Assembly (NCBI GenBank): GCA_029582165.1
Contig: CM055877.1
Span: 1,289,523-1,353,522, forward strand
Length of the DNA: 64,000 nt
From: Portulaca oleracea
Taxonomy: Eukaryota > Streptophyta > Magnoliopsida > Caryophyllales > Portulacaceae
Reading direction: 5' to 3'
Positions within the stretch are counted from its first letter, which is position 1, and each line of letters begins with the position of its first letter. A program made the translations under genes and the position numbers. The notes under the pieces are model-generated. The model was not told the origin of the DNA. It saw only the letters and a program-made list of their open reading frames with translations, and searched no databases. This document shows positions 33,779-45,417 of this stretch, in pieces.

Positions 33779-34772
33779 TGTTAGAACCCCTCAAGGACGT
33801 TGATCTACTCAGGCTCAAGGACTTTGGCACTGAATCAGTTTTGAATGAAAGTCAAAATTCGAATAGCCAGAAAAGATATGATCTCAAAGCAAGCAGAAGG
33901 ACATTCACCTAGAGCATCATAAGGACGTTCACTCACAGCATCACAAGGACGTTCACCCCAGGCGAGAAGCTTCGTCGTGAAAGACAAAAAGAGCAAAAAC
34001 AAACAGGGAAGTTTAGGGAAGATATTCTGGAAAGATTTAGATCTATTTTTCTATCCTTTTCTAACCAGATTAATTGATTGTAACTATTTTCATTATAGGA
34101 AGCAATTGATCAAGAATTTGGAAAGAAGATATGATTGAAGATTTCCGGAAAAATAGCAAGAAGATCCCAACGCAAATTGCTAAATATGGGTGATGACAAT
34201 GAAGGAAAGTATCAAGAAGAAATCAAACTCAAACGGCTCTATTCTACTGATGCATCACAATCATAAATAGAAGACCTCAAGAATGAAGAGATTCAACGAT
34301 TCCACGGAAGAAATCGGGTGTGTGAAAAAAGAGAGTGCTCTGTTTATGTGTTCTTTCTTCGAGTAGAAAAAAGTATTTTTTGTGAGGATTTTGTTTGAGT
34401 GAAACCAATTCCTTAAAGAACATAGGTTTTGGTTTGTGCTTTTGTAATTGATTCCTAGACGGAATTAGGATTGATTGGTGTTTGCACCAAACTGTGGTTG
34501 GTGTGTGTTTACCTAGAAATCTGGTTTGAAGTTTCCTTGTTCTTCTGTAACCCTAAGGACGTTTACCTTAGGCAATTCAGTTTACATTCTGTTCCAACGA
34601 AATAAAGGAGGTCATTCAGTTATCTTATTATTACCCTTTGTTTCAAGTTTGCTTTGGTTTATCTAAAGTTGAATCTTAATCTGAAAAGATTAAGAGCCTA
34701 ACGTCCTTTACCAGTGAGCATTTGTGCAGAAATTCTTATAACCCTATTTACCCCCCCTCTAGGGTTCTTTCA
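33779..34772 (+). mobile_element. Solo Ty1/copia-type LTR
   Basis: 994 bp from TGTTAGAACCCC to GGGTTCTTTCA, flanked by the 5-bp duplication ACTTC (33774-33778 and 34773-34777). No interior or second LTR is present, as expected after LTR-LTR recombination. The end (CCCTATTTACCCCCCCTCTA) matches 417-783 and 41682-42467. The copia assignment is an inference from LTR style. Confidence 0.85.
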
Positions 34773-34856
34773 ACTTCGAAAACCTAAATTTGATCCACAC
34801 AACTGTGTATATAACATAACACGATTCTCAAGTATCACAGCTAAACAGACTAATCG

Positions 34857-35010
34857 TGTAACACCCCCGAATATATGATTAAAAGTGTGGCTTAAAGGAT
34901 TTGAAATGATTACTCATATCACAAAACTGCATCTTCTTTTGTGGTAGCTCATCTGTTGCGAACTCCTCATTTAAGCGTGTCTGGTTGGAAGTAATCTCAG
35001 GATGGGAGAT
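34857..35010 (+). mobile_element. Cassandra LTR fragment
   Basis: It begins GTGTAACACCCCCGAATAT and includes TGTGGCTTAAAGGATT, GTAGCTCATCTGTTG and the 5S-like TTTAAGCGTGTCTGG, then GGATGGGAGATC. It is diverged and truncated after the C-box, in plus orientation. Confidence 0.75.
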
Positions 35011-35042
35011 CTACGTTACAAATCGTACTTACTTTTATGAAG

Positions 35043-37190
35043 GAGATCTACGTACATTTTGCCTTCCTACTTGAACTGTTCTTCTTGTACATATAGGGAG
35101 GAAGTCTACAGATGTATCATGTTCTTCGACATATGGACCAATGATCTATCATAGACATCGTGAATGATAAATCAGACATGAAAAATTGTGCTTGATTTGT
35201 CAGATGCCATAGCCAATATATTGAGAGCTTTTCATGCAACAACATGCAAAAGTGATTCACCTGAGAACAAACAGAATTGAATAACAAAGTGTTGGATCAT
35301 AATCCGATGATGAGCTTATATGTAAACGAATATACATCGCAATAACTGTCATTGTTTATAGCCCGACTAAAAATGATCCAATAAGTATATATATTGGGCT
35401 TTAATGTAACAGGCAAGATGTGAGCTCTAATGTGTGGATACCAGTGACTTATTATTATTCCATGATAGGCGAAATAATAATAGGTCAAAACTCTAAGGGG
35501 GTTACTATTGAAATTGAAATTAAATAAACCAACCTTTGGGGGTGCTTTGATATAACGAACCAACCTTGAACATTAATATTAGACAAAGACCTTAATAGGT
35601 TGTTTTTTTCTAGCAAACCTCCATCGAGTCAAACTCGTCGGAAGTGTGACTTGGTGGTGGCGGAAGCTTCTCATAGTGACTAATATTAATGTTCCTTTTT
35701 TTTTTTGCTAAAACAACCTCTATGTAAGCTTCCGCCACCGCCATGTCACACTTTCGACGAGTTTGACTCGGTGGCGGTTTGCTGGAAAAAAAACAACATA
35801 TTAAGGTCAGTTTGTCTAATATTAATGTTCAAGGTTGGTTCGTTATATCAAAGCACCCCCAAAGGTTGGTTTATTTAATTCCAATTTCCCTATTATATAT
35901 ATGAATATGGTCCCCAAGTCACACACACTTGTAGAAACTAATCAAAGCATGGCAAAAATAGGATGATAGCCAACTTGTTGCAATATGGTTTAAGGAAGAA
36001 AGGGAGCATACGCAGAGAGACGAGAGTGTAATAAAATTTGTGGTTCCCTTTCGTCGTTCCACAATAATCAGAACTAGTATTATACTCCCGGGTACACTTT
36101 TACGAGCACACATGTATGAAATCATGATTATACTCATAAATTAAGAAAGTGTGCTCATGAAAGGGTAGCACGGTGTATAAAGTGTCTCCGCAAGCGAGTG
36201 TGCATATATATTCATAAAATGGAAATTCTAAACTCATAACATTATAAATATATGGTCATATATAAATTATAAACTCAAATTACAAATACAGATATGATCA
36301 AAAAATAAACATTATATGCTCAAAAATTTATACATTTGTGTTCATACATAAATGCTCATGGTCATAAACCCATTTCAGGAATATGGGAGCATGACATTCC
36401 CCAAAGTATAATCCACTTTTCATTCAACAATATAATTGTCATTTTGTTGATTTTTCATTGTTTGATGGGTAATTTGTCATATTCCACTATCAATTGCAAT
36501 ATTGTGCCTATATGAGAGTTTTTTTTTTATTAAAAATGTAATGATGGTAAATTTATAAGACAATCATTGTACATATTAACAAATTAATAATTGAAGTTAT
36601 TCGAGCTTAACTGAATATGATTTCTAGTTAATGTGATAATTATTTGGAGTGGAAGGAGTAATATATAAAATTTGATTGTACATAGAGAGATTTTTTTTTT
36701 ACACTTTTTTGTGGAATTTTGTACATGTAAACAACCCTCTAGCCCGTATAAGATCATAAAAAAAAGGTTGTATAAGATTCAACCAGCCAACCAACCAACT
36801 AATGTTCTGAATCCTATTTAGGTGAGATATACACGATTTGGAATATAATAGTACTTTTAAATTTTGTAATTTAAAAAGACAGATTCCAATAAATTTAAAA
36901 TTTAGTAATCGTCCTTTGAAAAAAAATAAAGATATTTTACTTGAATTCATTATAATTTAAATTAAAGAAAACAATTTTTTTCAGCCATCGAGGGGACATA
37001 AATGCAATTACTTGAACACAATTAGACTAATAAAAAAATGTTTACTTTTCAGTGGGCCGTCCAAAGTGAGGGGAGGTGGTCATTACCATATGATTTAAGG
37101 CTTGTGAAGAGATCATTTGGGCTAAGATATATTATGTGGGCTTGATTTCCTTTTTGCCATGGGTTAGTGACCATGAAGGACAACCCATAA
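35043..37190. repeat. Left arm of a local inverted duplication
   Basis: Parts match 45418-46565 in the opposite orientation, in reversed order: 35043-35110 with about 46500-46560, 36120-36420 with about 46140-46480, 36530-36960 with about 45620-46050, and 36960-37190 with 45418-45605. A third, shorter copy of the last part is at 39236-39425. The foldback MITE at 35508-35889 is extra in this arm. No gene is recognised. Confidence 0.8.
35508..35889. mobile_element. Foldback MITE
   Basis: The arms are imperfect inverted copies: TAAATAAACCAACCTTTGGG on the left and its counterpart on the right, and inside both GCCACC(A/G)CC and GAGTTTGACTCG motifs. The opposing arm in the inverted duplication lacks it, so it inserted after the duplication or was lost there. 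Confidence 0.75.
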
Positions 37191-37203
37191 GAAGAACAAT
37201 GAA

Positions 37204-37210
37204 ACCCCCA

Positions 37211-37243
<33 letters not shown>

Positions 37244-37249
37244 TTATAT

Positions 37250-37282
<33 letters not shown>

Positions 37283-37284
37283 GA
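37204..37284. repeat. (CT)n then (AT)n microsatellite
   Basis: A compound run of CT units followed by TA units. Confidence 0.95.
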
Positions 37285-37316
37285 AATGATAAATGTCTTG
37301 GACAAGACACTTGTTA

Positions 37317-38063
37317 CGGTGATGATAAGTGTCTTGCCCCAATATATTGTATAAATGTCTTCTCCCTTCTGAAATCAATACTTATTATCGTTTTAACCCC
37401 AATTTTTTTGACAAATACTATTAATTATCAATTATAAGAAGCTTGGAATGTGTTGGCTACGCCAACAATTAAAATTGACACCCTAACGAATGAACCCCAT
37501 CCGTTGGGCATTTTAGACGTCTTTTTGTAAATTTTAAAAATATCAATAAATGTGTGATTTTATACAATTTATATATATTATTATAGTTATAGAAGTCAAT
37601 CATGTAACTTTTTTCCAATTTAATTTACAAATATATAGATTTTATATAGTAACAAGACACATAATATACGTCTCGCACAAGACATTTATCATTTCCCACT
37701 TGTTAAGTGTCTTGTGATGCTACGTACAAAACCTATAAATTTGTAAATTAAATTGCAAAAAATGATATGATTGACTTCTACAACTATAATAATATATATA
37801 AATGTTATAAAATCACATTTTTATCTATATTTTTAAAAATTTATGAAAATGCGTCCAAAATATGCCCAATGGATGGGGTTCATTCGTTAAGGTGTCAATT
37901 TTAATTGTTGGCGTAGCCAACATATTCAAAACTTCTTATAATTGATAATTAATAGTATCTGTCAAAAAAATTGAGGTTAAAAATGATAATAAAATATTGA
38001 TTTTATATTATAAGAAAGAAGACATTTAAGCAGTGTCTTGGGGCAAGACACTTATCATCACCC
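37317..38063. mobile_element. Large foldback element, about 750 bp
   Basis: The left arm (37317-37640) begins ACGGTGATGATAAGTGTCTT. The right arm (about 37740-38063) is its inverted copy ending AAGACACTTATCATCACC. Both arms carry TGTTGGC(T/G)(A/T)(C/A)GCCAACA-type and GGGTTCATTCGTTA motifs or complements. Copies of AAATGATAAATGTCTTGG also occur just outside (37284 and 38161). No protein is encoded. Confidence 0.8.
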
Positions 38064-38408
38064 TACATGTATAGCCATGCATGATCCATGTTAGCATGTA
38101 CTCTCACCATTCATTTTTATTTGTCATTTTATGAGGTCGGGGCAGGGAGAAATCAATACGAAAATGATAAATGTCTTGGCAAAGACGGATATTAAGGCTG
38201 AGACAATATACCTCGTTGCTTATGATTTATGAATGAAGGAAGAATTACAGAAAAGGACTTGTAATGTTGTATTATTACGAACAAGAAAGTACATAGGATA
38301 GAATATATGGGTATGACTATATACAGAAGAATACAATACAATGTCAAGAATCTAACTAACTAATTCTTGATTAGTTATTCTTCTTCACAGTATAGTCTTG
38401 AGTTCGTT

Positions 38409-38792
38409 TCACTGCATGTCATTGTCCCCAACGACGTGCTCAAAGTATACTGCAGGGGCATCAGGGTCTGGATCAGGGTTTAGATAGAAGCAGACCAAGT
38501 CACCTGCATTAAGCCCATTGGCTCGAGCACACTGGGCCCACTGGCCCATTATGACCGGCCTGAGTTGGCCGGTATCTCGAGTAAAACACCGGACATACCA
38601 GACCCGGTAATTCGGGTCACGCAATTTGAACCACACCAAGTTGAGATCCAGATTCATCTTGAAACGGTCCCAGAGAGACTTGTGCAACGCCTGCAAATGT
38701 TCCGTCGGATAAACCAGCTTCGAACTCACGTCGGTGTTGGTAAGCCTCTTGGAAAATAGGGGCTCCGGTTCGTTATTCAAATCTTCAGCCAT
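38409..38792 (-). CDS. Small B3-domain protein
   Basis: Single exon, 127 residues, from the ATG at 38792 (MAEDLNNE), the start also kept in the duplicated copy. The B3-like domain spans about residues 11-118: LFSKRLTNTDV, then VWYVRCFTRDTGQLRPVIMG, QWAQCARANGLNAGDLVCFY. It ends with an acidic PDPDPDAPAVYFEHVVGD. It is presumed nuclear and DNA-binding, target unknown. A TATA-like run (CTATATATATGG, minus strand, 38891-38902) lies about 100 bp upstream. It is one of a minus-strand cluster with 40117, 43799 and 47638. Confidence 0.8.
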   Translation of the reverse strand: MAEDLNNEPEPLFSKRLTNTDVSSKLVYPTEHLQALHKSLWDRFKMNLDLNLVWFKLRDPNYRVWYVRCFTRDTGQLRPVIMGQWAQCARANGLNAGDLVCFYLNPDPDPDAPAVYFEHVVGDNDMQ

Positions 38793-38887
38793 TGATCGAT
38801 CTTCAAGTGGTTCTTTTGGTGTATTTTGTTGGTTCACAAGGGTTAGATAGATTGGGGTTGAGTTGGGAGTCGTAAATGTGGTGAGTT

Positions 38888-38903
38888 AGAGCCATATATA
38901 TAG
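38888..38903 (-). promoter_or_regulatory. TATA-like box of B3 gene
   Basis: Minus strand GCTATATATATGGC; the same element is kept in the duplicated copy near 44780-44795. Confidence 0.5.
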
Positions 38904-39660
38904 CTAGCCATGCATCATCCATGTTACTAGACATGTCAATACGGGCGGGAGGGCAGATTGATCGGTCAGATATCGGGTAAATACAAGTCGTAGTATTCGA
39001 GTTGGTAAATACAGTCGGGTGTATTTCGATTTGAGAAAAATTGTCTGAAAATGGAGAAGTTGACTGAAAATGGAGGGGGGAGTGAAGAATCTCAAAGTCG
39101 GGAAAACAAAAAAAAAATTTTAAAAAATAAGAAATTGGCAACGCAACATTGCGGGCCCCACATTTCATTATAAATGGGGAATTGTCCCTCTTGAACTTAT
39201 CTGTCAATGATACTTATGGGTCGTCATTCATGGTCAATAACCCATGGCAAAAAGGAAATCAAGCCCACATAATATATCTTAGCCCAAATGATCTCTTCAC
39301 AAGCCTTAAAACATTTGGTAATGACCACCTCCCCTCACTTTGGACGGCCCACTGAAAAGTAAACATTTTTTATTAGTCTAATTGTGTTCAAGTAATTGCA
39401 TTTATGTCCCCTCGATGGCTGAAAAAATTTATTTTTTTTAAACTTAAATTAACTTATGTACCATGAGCCTTGGTTGAAGTGGGCTCCCGCCTTAGATGAA
39501 TTCTTCAGAACAATTAGACTGATTGCCAAGATCTTAAGCTATAAGGCTCGATCTATGCCATGTAAATTTGAGAGAAAGAAGAAAAAGTTGAGAGGGAATT
39601 CTTTCATTCAATTGAGATATTGCAAAGGTACAAATGTATAGGAATAAATAGCAAACATTT

Positions 39661-40020
39661 ACATATACTCCTCCTTAGGTTTACGACGTTTATAAATTCA
39701 ACCCTGATGTTTTAAAGTTAATATTTAGTCACCTTGAATTTTTGAACCAATTTCATTTAGCTACTTCTCCGGCAAATTTAGCAACTTTTTTGATGGATGT
39801 GTGATATGTGATGATATTTGTTTGCTAAAATTATCGTCATTTCAACAAACAAACTTCATCACAAATCACACATTCACTGGAAAAATTGCTAAATTCACCA
39901 AAAAACTAACTAAATGAAATTGGTTCGAAAATTTAGGGTGACTAAATATTAAATTTAAAACGTTAGGATTGAATTTATAAATATTATAAACTTAGAAGGG
40001 CGCTATATATAAATTATTTG
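39661..40020. mobile_element. Foldback MITE
   Basis: Palindromic, same family as 30980-31328: the left arm has GTGTGATATGTGATGATATT and the right arm AATCACACATTCACTGG. It lies between two B3 genes. Confidence 0.7.
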
Positions 40021-40116
40021 GCAAACTGCTTATATACCAGAAGTAGGAGCTGTCCTAACCATAATTAGTACGTAGTACGTACACCTTACCAATAGGATAC
40101 TACAGAGACATATACA

Positions 40117-40479
40117 TCAAATAACGTGCATGGCCCCAACGAAGTGAAGAAAGTATACTGCAGGGGCATTAGGGTTTGGATCAGGGTTTTCATAGAAGCA
40201 GACCCAGTCACCTCTACTAAGCCCATTGGCCCGAGCACACCGAGCCCACTGGCCCTGTATGACCGGTTTGAGGTGGCCGGTTTGTCGAGTACAACACCGG
40301 ACATCCCAAACCCGGTCACTCGGGTCAAGCAACCCGAATGACACCGAGTTGAGATCGAGATTCATCCCAAAACGCCTCCAGAGAGCCTCGTGGACCGCCT
40401 GCAAACGAGACGTCGGACAAACCAGCCTCGCACTCGCATCGGTGCTGCTAAGCCTCTTGAAAAATAGGGGCTCCGCCAT
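40117..40479 (-). CDS. Small B3-domain protein
   Basis: Single exon, 120 residues, ATG at 40479 (MAEPLFFKRL). The B3-like domain covers almost the entire length: LFFKRLSSTDASARLVCP, a predicted helix, then RVWDVRCCTRQTGHLKPVIQ, QWARCARANGLSRGDWVCFY and a PNPNAPAVYFLHFVG end. It is closer to the genes at 38409 and 44 kb than to those at 8170 and 47638. The reading frame is intact. A minus-strand TATA-like CTATATATATGCC lies near 40573-40585, about 100 bp upstream. Likely nuclear and DNA-binding; target unknown. Confidence 0.8.
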   Translation of the reverse strand: MAEPLFFKRLSSTDASARLVCPTSRLQAVHEALWRRFGMNLDLNSVSFGLLDPSDRVWDVRCCTRQTGHLKPVIQGQWARCARANGLSRGDWVCFYENPDPNPNAPAVYFLHFVGAMHVI

Positions 40480-40693
40480 CCTTCGAATATTAATTTCTTT
40501 TTTTTTTTTTGAAAGACGAATATTAATTTCTTGGTCTGTGTTTTTGTTATTGGAGTTGAGTTAAGAGTTGAAGGCATATATATAGATAAGCAGTTAAGCA
40601 AGCAAACGAAGTTTGCTTATTTGTTATTAATACTTTACAAGTAAGCACGACTACATGACCGGCGTTGACTTGTCTTTTCGGATCATGAGATTA

Positions 40694-40951
40694 ACTCTCT
40701 CCATTCTATATTAATTGTCATCTTTGAAAATTATACAGTCAAATCTAAAGAATTTTGACCATAAAATTTTCCATATATACAAAGACTTATTATATAAAAA
40801 CGTTACTATTAGACTCGTTACGAAAAATACTATCATAAAAGTATAATTTTGCAATTGTTATTAAAATATTATATAAGAAATTATTAATCACATAGTAACG
40901 TTGGAAACTGTGATTGTCAACAAAATGACAGTTAATATGGAATGGAGGGAG
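40694..40951. mobile_element. Stowaway MITE
   Basis: The ends CTCTCTCCATTCTATATTAA and complement TTAATATGGAATGGAGGGAG are imperfectly inverted and bordered by TA. It lies just upstream of the B3 gene at 40117. Confidence 0.7.
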
Positions 40952-41079
40952 TAGCTGCAACCTACAGGCTACAGGTACATTATTTCAATCACTGTATTGT
41001 TTCTAGACACTTATCACCGGGATTTTGGCTTAAACTAATCCGCATTGATAGCTTTGTTCCACGGATGAGCTACCATTTC

Positions 41080-41232
41080 AATCCCAATCCTGAGACTACT
41101 CCCAACCAAGTACGCTTAACTGTGGAGTTTCCAACGGATGAGCTACCATAAAAGAAGGTGTACCTTGGTAATATAAGTAGTAATTTCAATTCTTTTAAGT
41201 CACACTTAACCATATACCCAAGGTGTTACAGT
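41080..41232 (-). mobile_element. Cassandra LTR fragment
   Basis: The minus strand reads TGTAACACCTTGGGTATATG at its start and contains the GTAGCTCATCCGTTGG and AAGCGTACTTGGTTGGGAGT segments of the 5S-related region. The primer site and second LTR are absent. Confidence 0.8.
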
Positions 41233-41681
41233 ATGTATGAAGCCATCTGCTATAGCATCTCTGTCATAGTGTCTTGAATATATACATCTATGGGTCAACC
41301 CATTTATGGTCATGAGAAAGAAGGTATATACCCTTGAATGTGTAATGAGCCACTGATCTCGACATTCTTATTCTTATTTTTTCTTTTTTTCTTGGATGTT
41401 TGTCTAGTCACTAATGGTAACTTTACATGCAAGCATGCCCATCTATTTATTTGGTAATCATAGCTAAGTTTCAACATCACCTCAGTTATATATGTTGCAC
41501 ACTACTATTTAGTGCTTGCAGTTGTTATCTGGCTGAAAACGAACCCTTAAAGTTGTGAGAGTTTAGGGAGTTAAGTTTTAGGACGGCGTATTGCTATTGG
41601 ACGACAAATATTACGACAAGGATCGACATGTACAAATCTAGGGCATGCATTATTTCCTAGTCACATCCCATTATATAATAT

Positions 41682-42467
41682 TGAAGGATCCCACTCTGAG
41701 GACCTCACCGCCATAAGCTCAGACGACGTCATTCTCCAGAAGCCCTCATCCGTCAATACCAAGATTTTGTTTGAAAGACATAAATTTTGGGAAGTATTCA
41801 CTGCCAACTCATCAAAATACTTTCCATCATTTTTCTTGATATGATACACTAACTGCTAGCTTCCATTTTTCTAGATACTATACGGATGGAAAGACAATCA
41901 AGATAAATCAAGAGAAATCTTCAAAGATAACTCCAGAATGGCAACTATCTCTGGAAAGATAATGAAGCCGTTGCTGCATACTCTTCATGTATATATATTC
42001 GGCTACATCCCTACTCCAAGATTATCAATTTCCAAGAAAGAAAATCAGTTGTAGGAGTTTTGTGAAAGAAAACTCTGAGTGTAGGAATTGTGAAGAATTC
42101 TGAGTGTTACCACATTTGAGTTGTGGTGTTTTTATAACCAGAGGCTTAGCTGGTGAGGACCTCATAAGGTCACAAGATTGTATCGAACTTAGTGATCTTC
42201 TGGGAATAGAAGTCACTGTGTGAAACCGCCTCTTCTATGAGGCCTCAATATCAGAAGACAACTGTCCAGTCTTCTACCTCTGTAAGCTGTTCTGAGGACC
42301 TCACAGTCCTCTTGTCAGCCGAGTTGCAACCTCCTTCCTTAAGCACTTTTCATTCAATAATAAAGAAGTTATTTTCAGTATTTAAAAGTGCTATTTAACT
42401 TGGTTGTGTTGATTAAAGTGCAGAATTTTTTATAACCCTAATCACTCCCCCCTCTAGTGTTATTTCA
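41682..42467 (+). mobile_element. Solo Ty1/copia-type LTR
   Basis: 786 bp from TGAAGGATCCCAC to TGTTATTTCA, flanked by AATAT on both sides (41677-41681 and 42468-42472). A TATA-like GTATATATATTCGG is at about 41989-42002. The end (CACTCCCCCCTCTAGTG) resembles the other solo LTR at 33779. No interior is present. Confidence 0.8.
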
Positions 42468-42479
42468 AATATGTTAGAA

Positions 42480-42860
42480 AAAGGAGTATAACTGTTTGGG
42501 GGAGGGGGGGGGGGGGCTCATATTCATATATCTCTGTCTAGCCACGTTAAAAAATATTTGGAAAAAGGAGTACAACCTTGCACATATGGTAATATAATGT
42601 ATGGTGTTGGGATTTACCTATAAATAAAAATGATCCATATTGAAAAAATAAAGAGAAATGATATAGTATATAAGTTAAATTGACTACTTCTTTTAACATC
42701 AATTGATTTAATTTTAAGATGAAACCTCACTTAATATGTGTAATATGGGCCTTGGTTAAAGTGAGATTCCGCCATGGATCTCATCAACACATGGATTAAT
42801 TGGTTATTGACTCATTGGCCAGTACTAAAATGAGGGAGTGTTGAACGGAAGAACTGGAGC

Positions 42861-42904
<44 letters not shown>

Positions 42905-43280
42905 GATTATAAGGTGATACCATTGATGACGAGTTGACCAAGGTCAAATTTTACATCAACATATCTACGTAGGCACTAACATCATATCTTGACCGTATAA
43001 ATATACAACATGAAATGTCTTGGAAAAATTATATGTTGGGAAAATTATAAAATAAATGGGAGAAATATATTTGATTATAATTCATGAGTCATCTTATTCA
43101 TCATAACACTAATATAATACAACACATACAAATACAATATTTATCAAACGTAAAATTATACAACCAATGCGTACCATATTTCCAACCGTACATGTTCCTT
43201 ATATACCCTCGAGGCACAATAACGACACTAAAAAGCTTAATACAACACCATAAGTGACCCAACAGCTTAATTATACAATC
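42480..43280. other. Intergenic DNA, no gene seen
   Basis: It includes a G-rich run (42499-42516) and an (AT)n run (42866-42903). I see no coding region. Confidence 0.6.
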
Positions 43281-43289
43281 CAAAGATAT

Positions 43290-43560
43290 GCTTAAGGGTG
43301 TATTTGGTAAGATTCCTAGAAAAAAATTTTCCGAGGAAAAGTTTTCCATTGGAAAAATTTCCCCGGAAAAAATTTCCCTTAACCCCCCTAAGGGAAATTT
43401 TCCCTATGGAAACTTTGCAAATGGTGGACCTTTTGTAAAAACTTTGCCGATGTCAATGTACAACCAAACACAGGGAAAATAAGTCAACTCAGGAAAATTG
43501 ACCATTTCCCTGAGGTTTTTGACTAAACAAACGCTACTCTAAGTAACAATTGTAATGTAG
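43290..43560. mobile_element. Putative short MITE
   Basis: The left end AGGGTGTATTTGGTAAG and right end CTAAACAAACGCTACTCT are partly inverted. The interior is dominated by paired GGAAAATTTTCC-type motifs. The exact ends are uncertain. Confidence 0.4.
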
Positions 43561-43798
43561 AACTATAGTTGTAGACAATTGTAGTGGCTTGCATTGACAA
43601 GTCTAGGCTTGAGATTTATGAATGAAGGAGAGGTATATTCGAAAAGGAAGAATTACAGAAAAAGACTTGTAATGTTGTACTATTACGAAGAAGTAAGTAC
43701 AAGAATACGTACAAATGGTACAATGTCAAGAATCAACTTAACTAATTCTTGATAACTAATCTTGATTAGTTATTACCAACAAGATACAGTCTTGAGTT

Positions 43799-44678
43799 TC
43801 ACTGCATGTCCCCAACGACGTGTACAAAGTCTACTTCAGGTGCATCAGAGTTTGGATCAGGGTTTTCATAGAAGCAGACCAAGTCACCTGTAGTAAGCCC
43901 GTTGGCTCAAGCACACTGGACCCACTGGCCCATTATGACCGGCTTGAGTTGGCCGGTTCCTCGAGTATAACACCGGACATCCCAAACCCGGTCACTTGGG
44001 TCACGCAACGGGTTTTTTGCTTTTTGGATCCTGTATTTTGGGGTATTTACAATCTGGACCCCTATGTTTCAAAGTTTACAATTTGGACCCTATATAATAT
44101 GGACCCAAAAAATTTAGCCCAAAGTTAAGTTTGACTCCAGTGAAGACCAAAATCTTGCATAAACTGACCGATTTACCCTTATTTCATTTATTCATTTATT
44201 TTGAATTTCCTTTTGAAATTAACTAGACTGAAGACTTCAATTTCACAGCCCATACGCATATCCCACCCTTAGTGACTATTCAACTCCAAACTCCCAGGAA
44301 ACCGAATAAATGAAGGGTAAATTTGGAAGTTCAGAAATAATTAAGGGGCAACTTTGGAAGGAAAAATCAGTTAAACTACAATAAGGGCCTCTTTTGGCCG
44401 GACCCCTCTAATTATGTCCAAATTATTGTCGGAAACAAAGTATAGGGTCCAAATTGTAAACTTTGAAACATGGGGGTCCAGATTGTAAATACCCCAAAAC
44501 ACAGGGTCCAAAAAGCAAAAACCGAGTTGAGGTCAAGACCCATCCCGAAACGCTTCCACAGAGCCTTGTGCAACGCCTGCAAACGAGACTGCGGATAAGC
44601 CAGCTTCGAACCCACGTCGGTGTTGGTAAGCCTCTTGGAAAATAGGGGCTCCGCTTGGTTATTCAAATCTTCAGCCAT
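43799..44678 (-). pseudogene. B3-domain gene interrupted by a MITE
   Basis: The first part (44678-44524) encodes MAEDLNNQAEPLFSKRLTNT and on to GLDLNSV, matching the gene at 38409. A 513-bp MITE (44011-44523) then replaces about ten bases of the reading frame. The rest (44010-43799) continues the domain (GQLKPVIMGQWVQCA, then TTGDLVCFYENPDPN). It has an in-frame TGA where the paralogues have Arg in ARANGL. The promoter TATA-like run is kept. The remaining open frame is an 88-residue hybrid of B3 N-terminus and MITE-derived tail. No functional B3 product is expected. Confidence 0.85.
44011..44523. mobile_element. MITE with long inverted repeats inside the B3 pseudogene
   Basis: Ends GGTTTTTTGCTTTTTGGA and the complement TCCAAAAAGCAAAAACC. 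Inversion extends about 90 bp inward (CAATTTGGACCCTATA). Same family as 31584-32143. No clear target-site duplication; the paralogue indicates about ten bases lost at the site. Confidence 0.85.
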
Positions 44679-44852
44679 TGATTGATCTCCAAGTGGTTCT
44701 TTTTGCTGTATTTTGTGGGTTCACAAGGGTTAGCGAGATTGGGGTTGAGTTGGGAGTCGTAAATGTGGTGAGTTAGAGGCATATATATATAGCTAGCCAT
44801 GCATCATCCCTGTTACTAGACCTATCAATACAGGCGGGCGGACAGGTTGTAA

Positions 44853-45150
44853 TAGGGCTGTCAAAAATTCGGTTTGGTCAATCCGGTTCAGACGAATCGG
44901 ACATCGGACGAAAACTTGATGTCCGATACCCATTTTTTTGGAACATTTTCCGGGTCGGACTCGTGCCGGACAAATCGGACAAGCATAAATTCGGGTCTAA
45001 ACCGGGTTCGGACAATAGAAAATTGAAAAATATTGTGTTCGGTCAAATCGGTCGATGTAAAAATTCGGACGGAAATTCTATAACCATACCCGCTTTTTTC
45101 GGGTCGGACTGAACCGAGTTTTCAGGTCGGACATTTTTTTGACAACCCTA
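44853..45150. mobile_element. hAT-type MITE
   Basis: Ends TAGGGCTGTCAAAAA and the complement TTTTTGACAACCCTA. An 8-bp flanking repeat, GGTTGTAA (44845-44852) and GGTTATAA (45151-45158), has one mismatch. The duplicated unit at about 38960 lacks it, giving an empty site. The interior is rich in TCGGAC motifs; non-coding. Confidence 0.8.
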
Positions 45151-45417
45151 GGTTATAAATCGATCGTATATCGATCGGGATAAATACAAGTCGGGTGTAT
45201 TTCGGGCTCAGGTAAATACGACCAGTGTACTTCGATTTCGGGTCAATCCAACGAGTTATAATTGAGACCTTTTTCCACTTTTTTTAAAAAAAATTGTCTG
45301 GAAATGGAGAAGACTGAAAATGGAGGGGGAGTGAAGAATCTCAAGACCGGAAAACAAAAAAAAATTAAGAAAAATAAGAAATTGACAACTAAACATTGCG
45401 GGACCCACATTTTATTA

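Larger units (their letters stand above)
38180..39430. repeat. Segmental duplication unit A (contains a B3 gene)
   Basis: It matches 43620-45605 in the same orientation: the B3 3' flank (GACTTGTAATGTTGTA, CTAATTCTTGAT), the B3 gene, its promoter and the CCATGGCAAAAAGGA block. Unit B carries two extra insertions (44011-44523 and 44853-45150). Confidence 0.85.
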
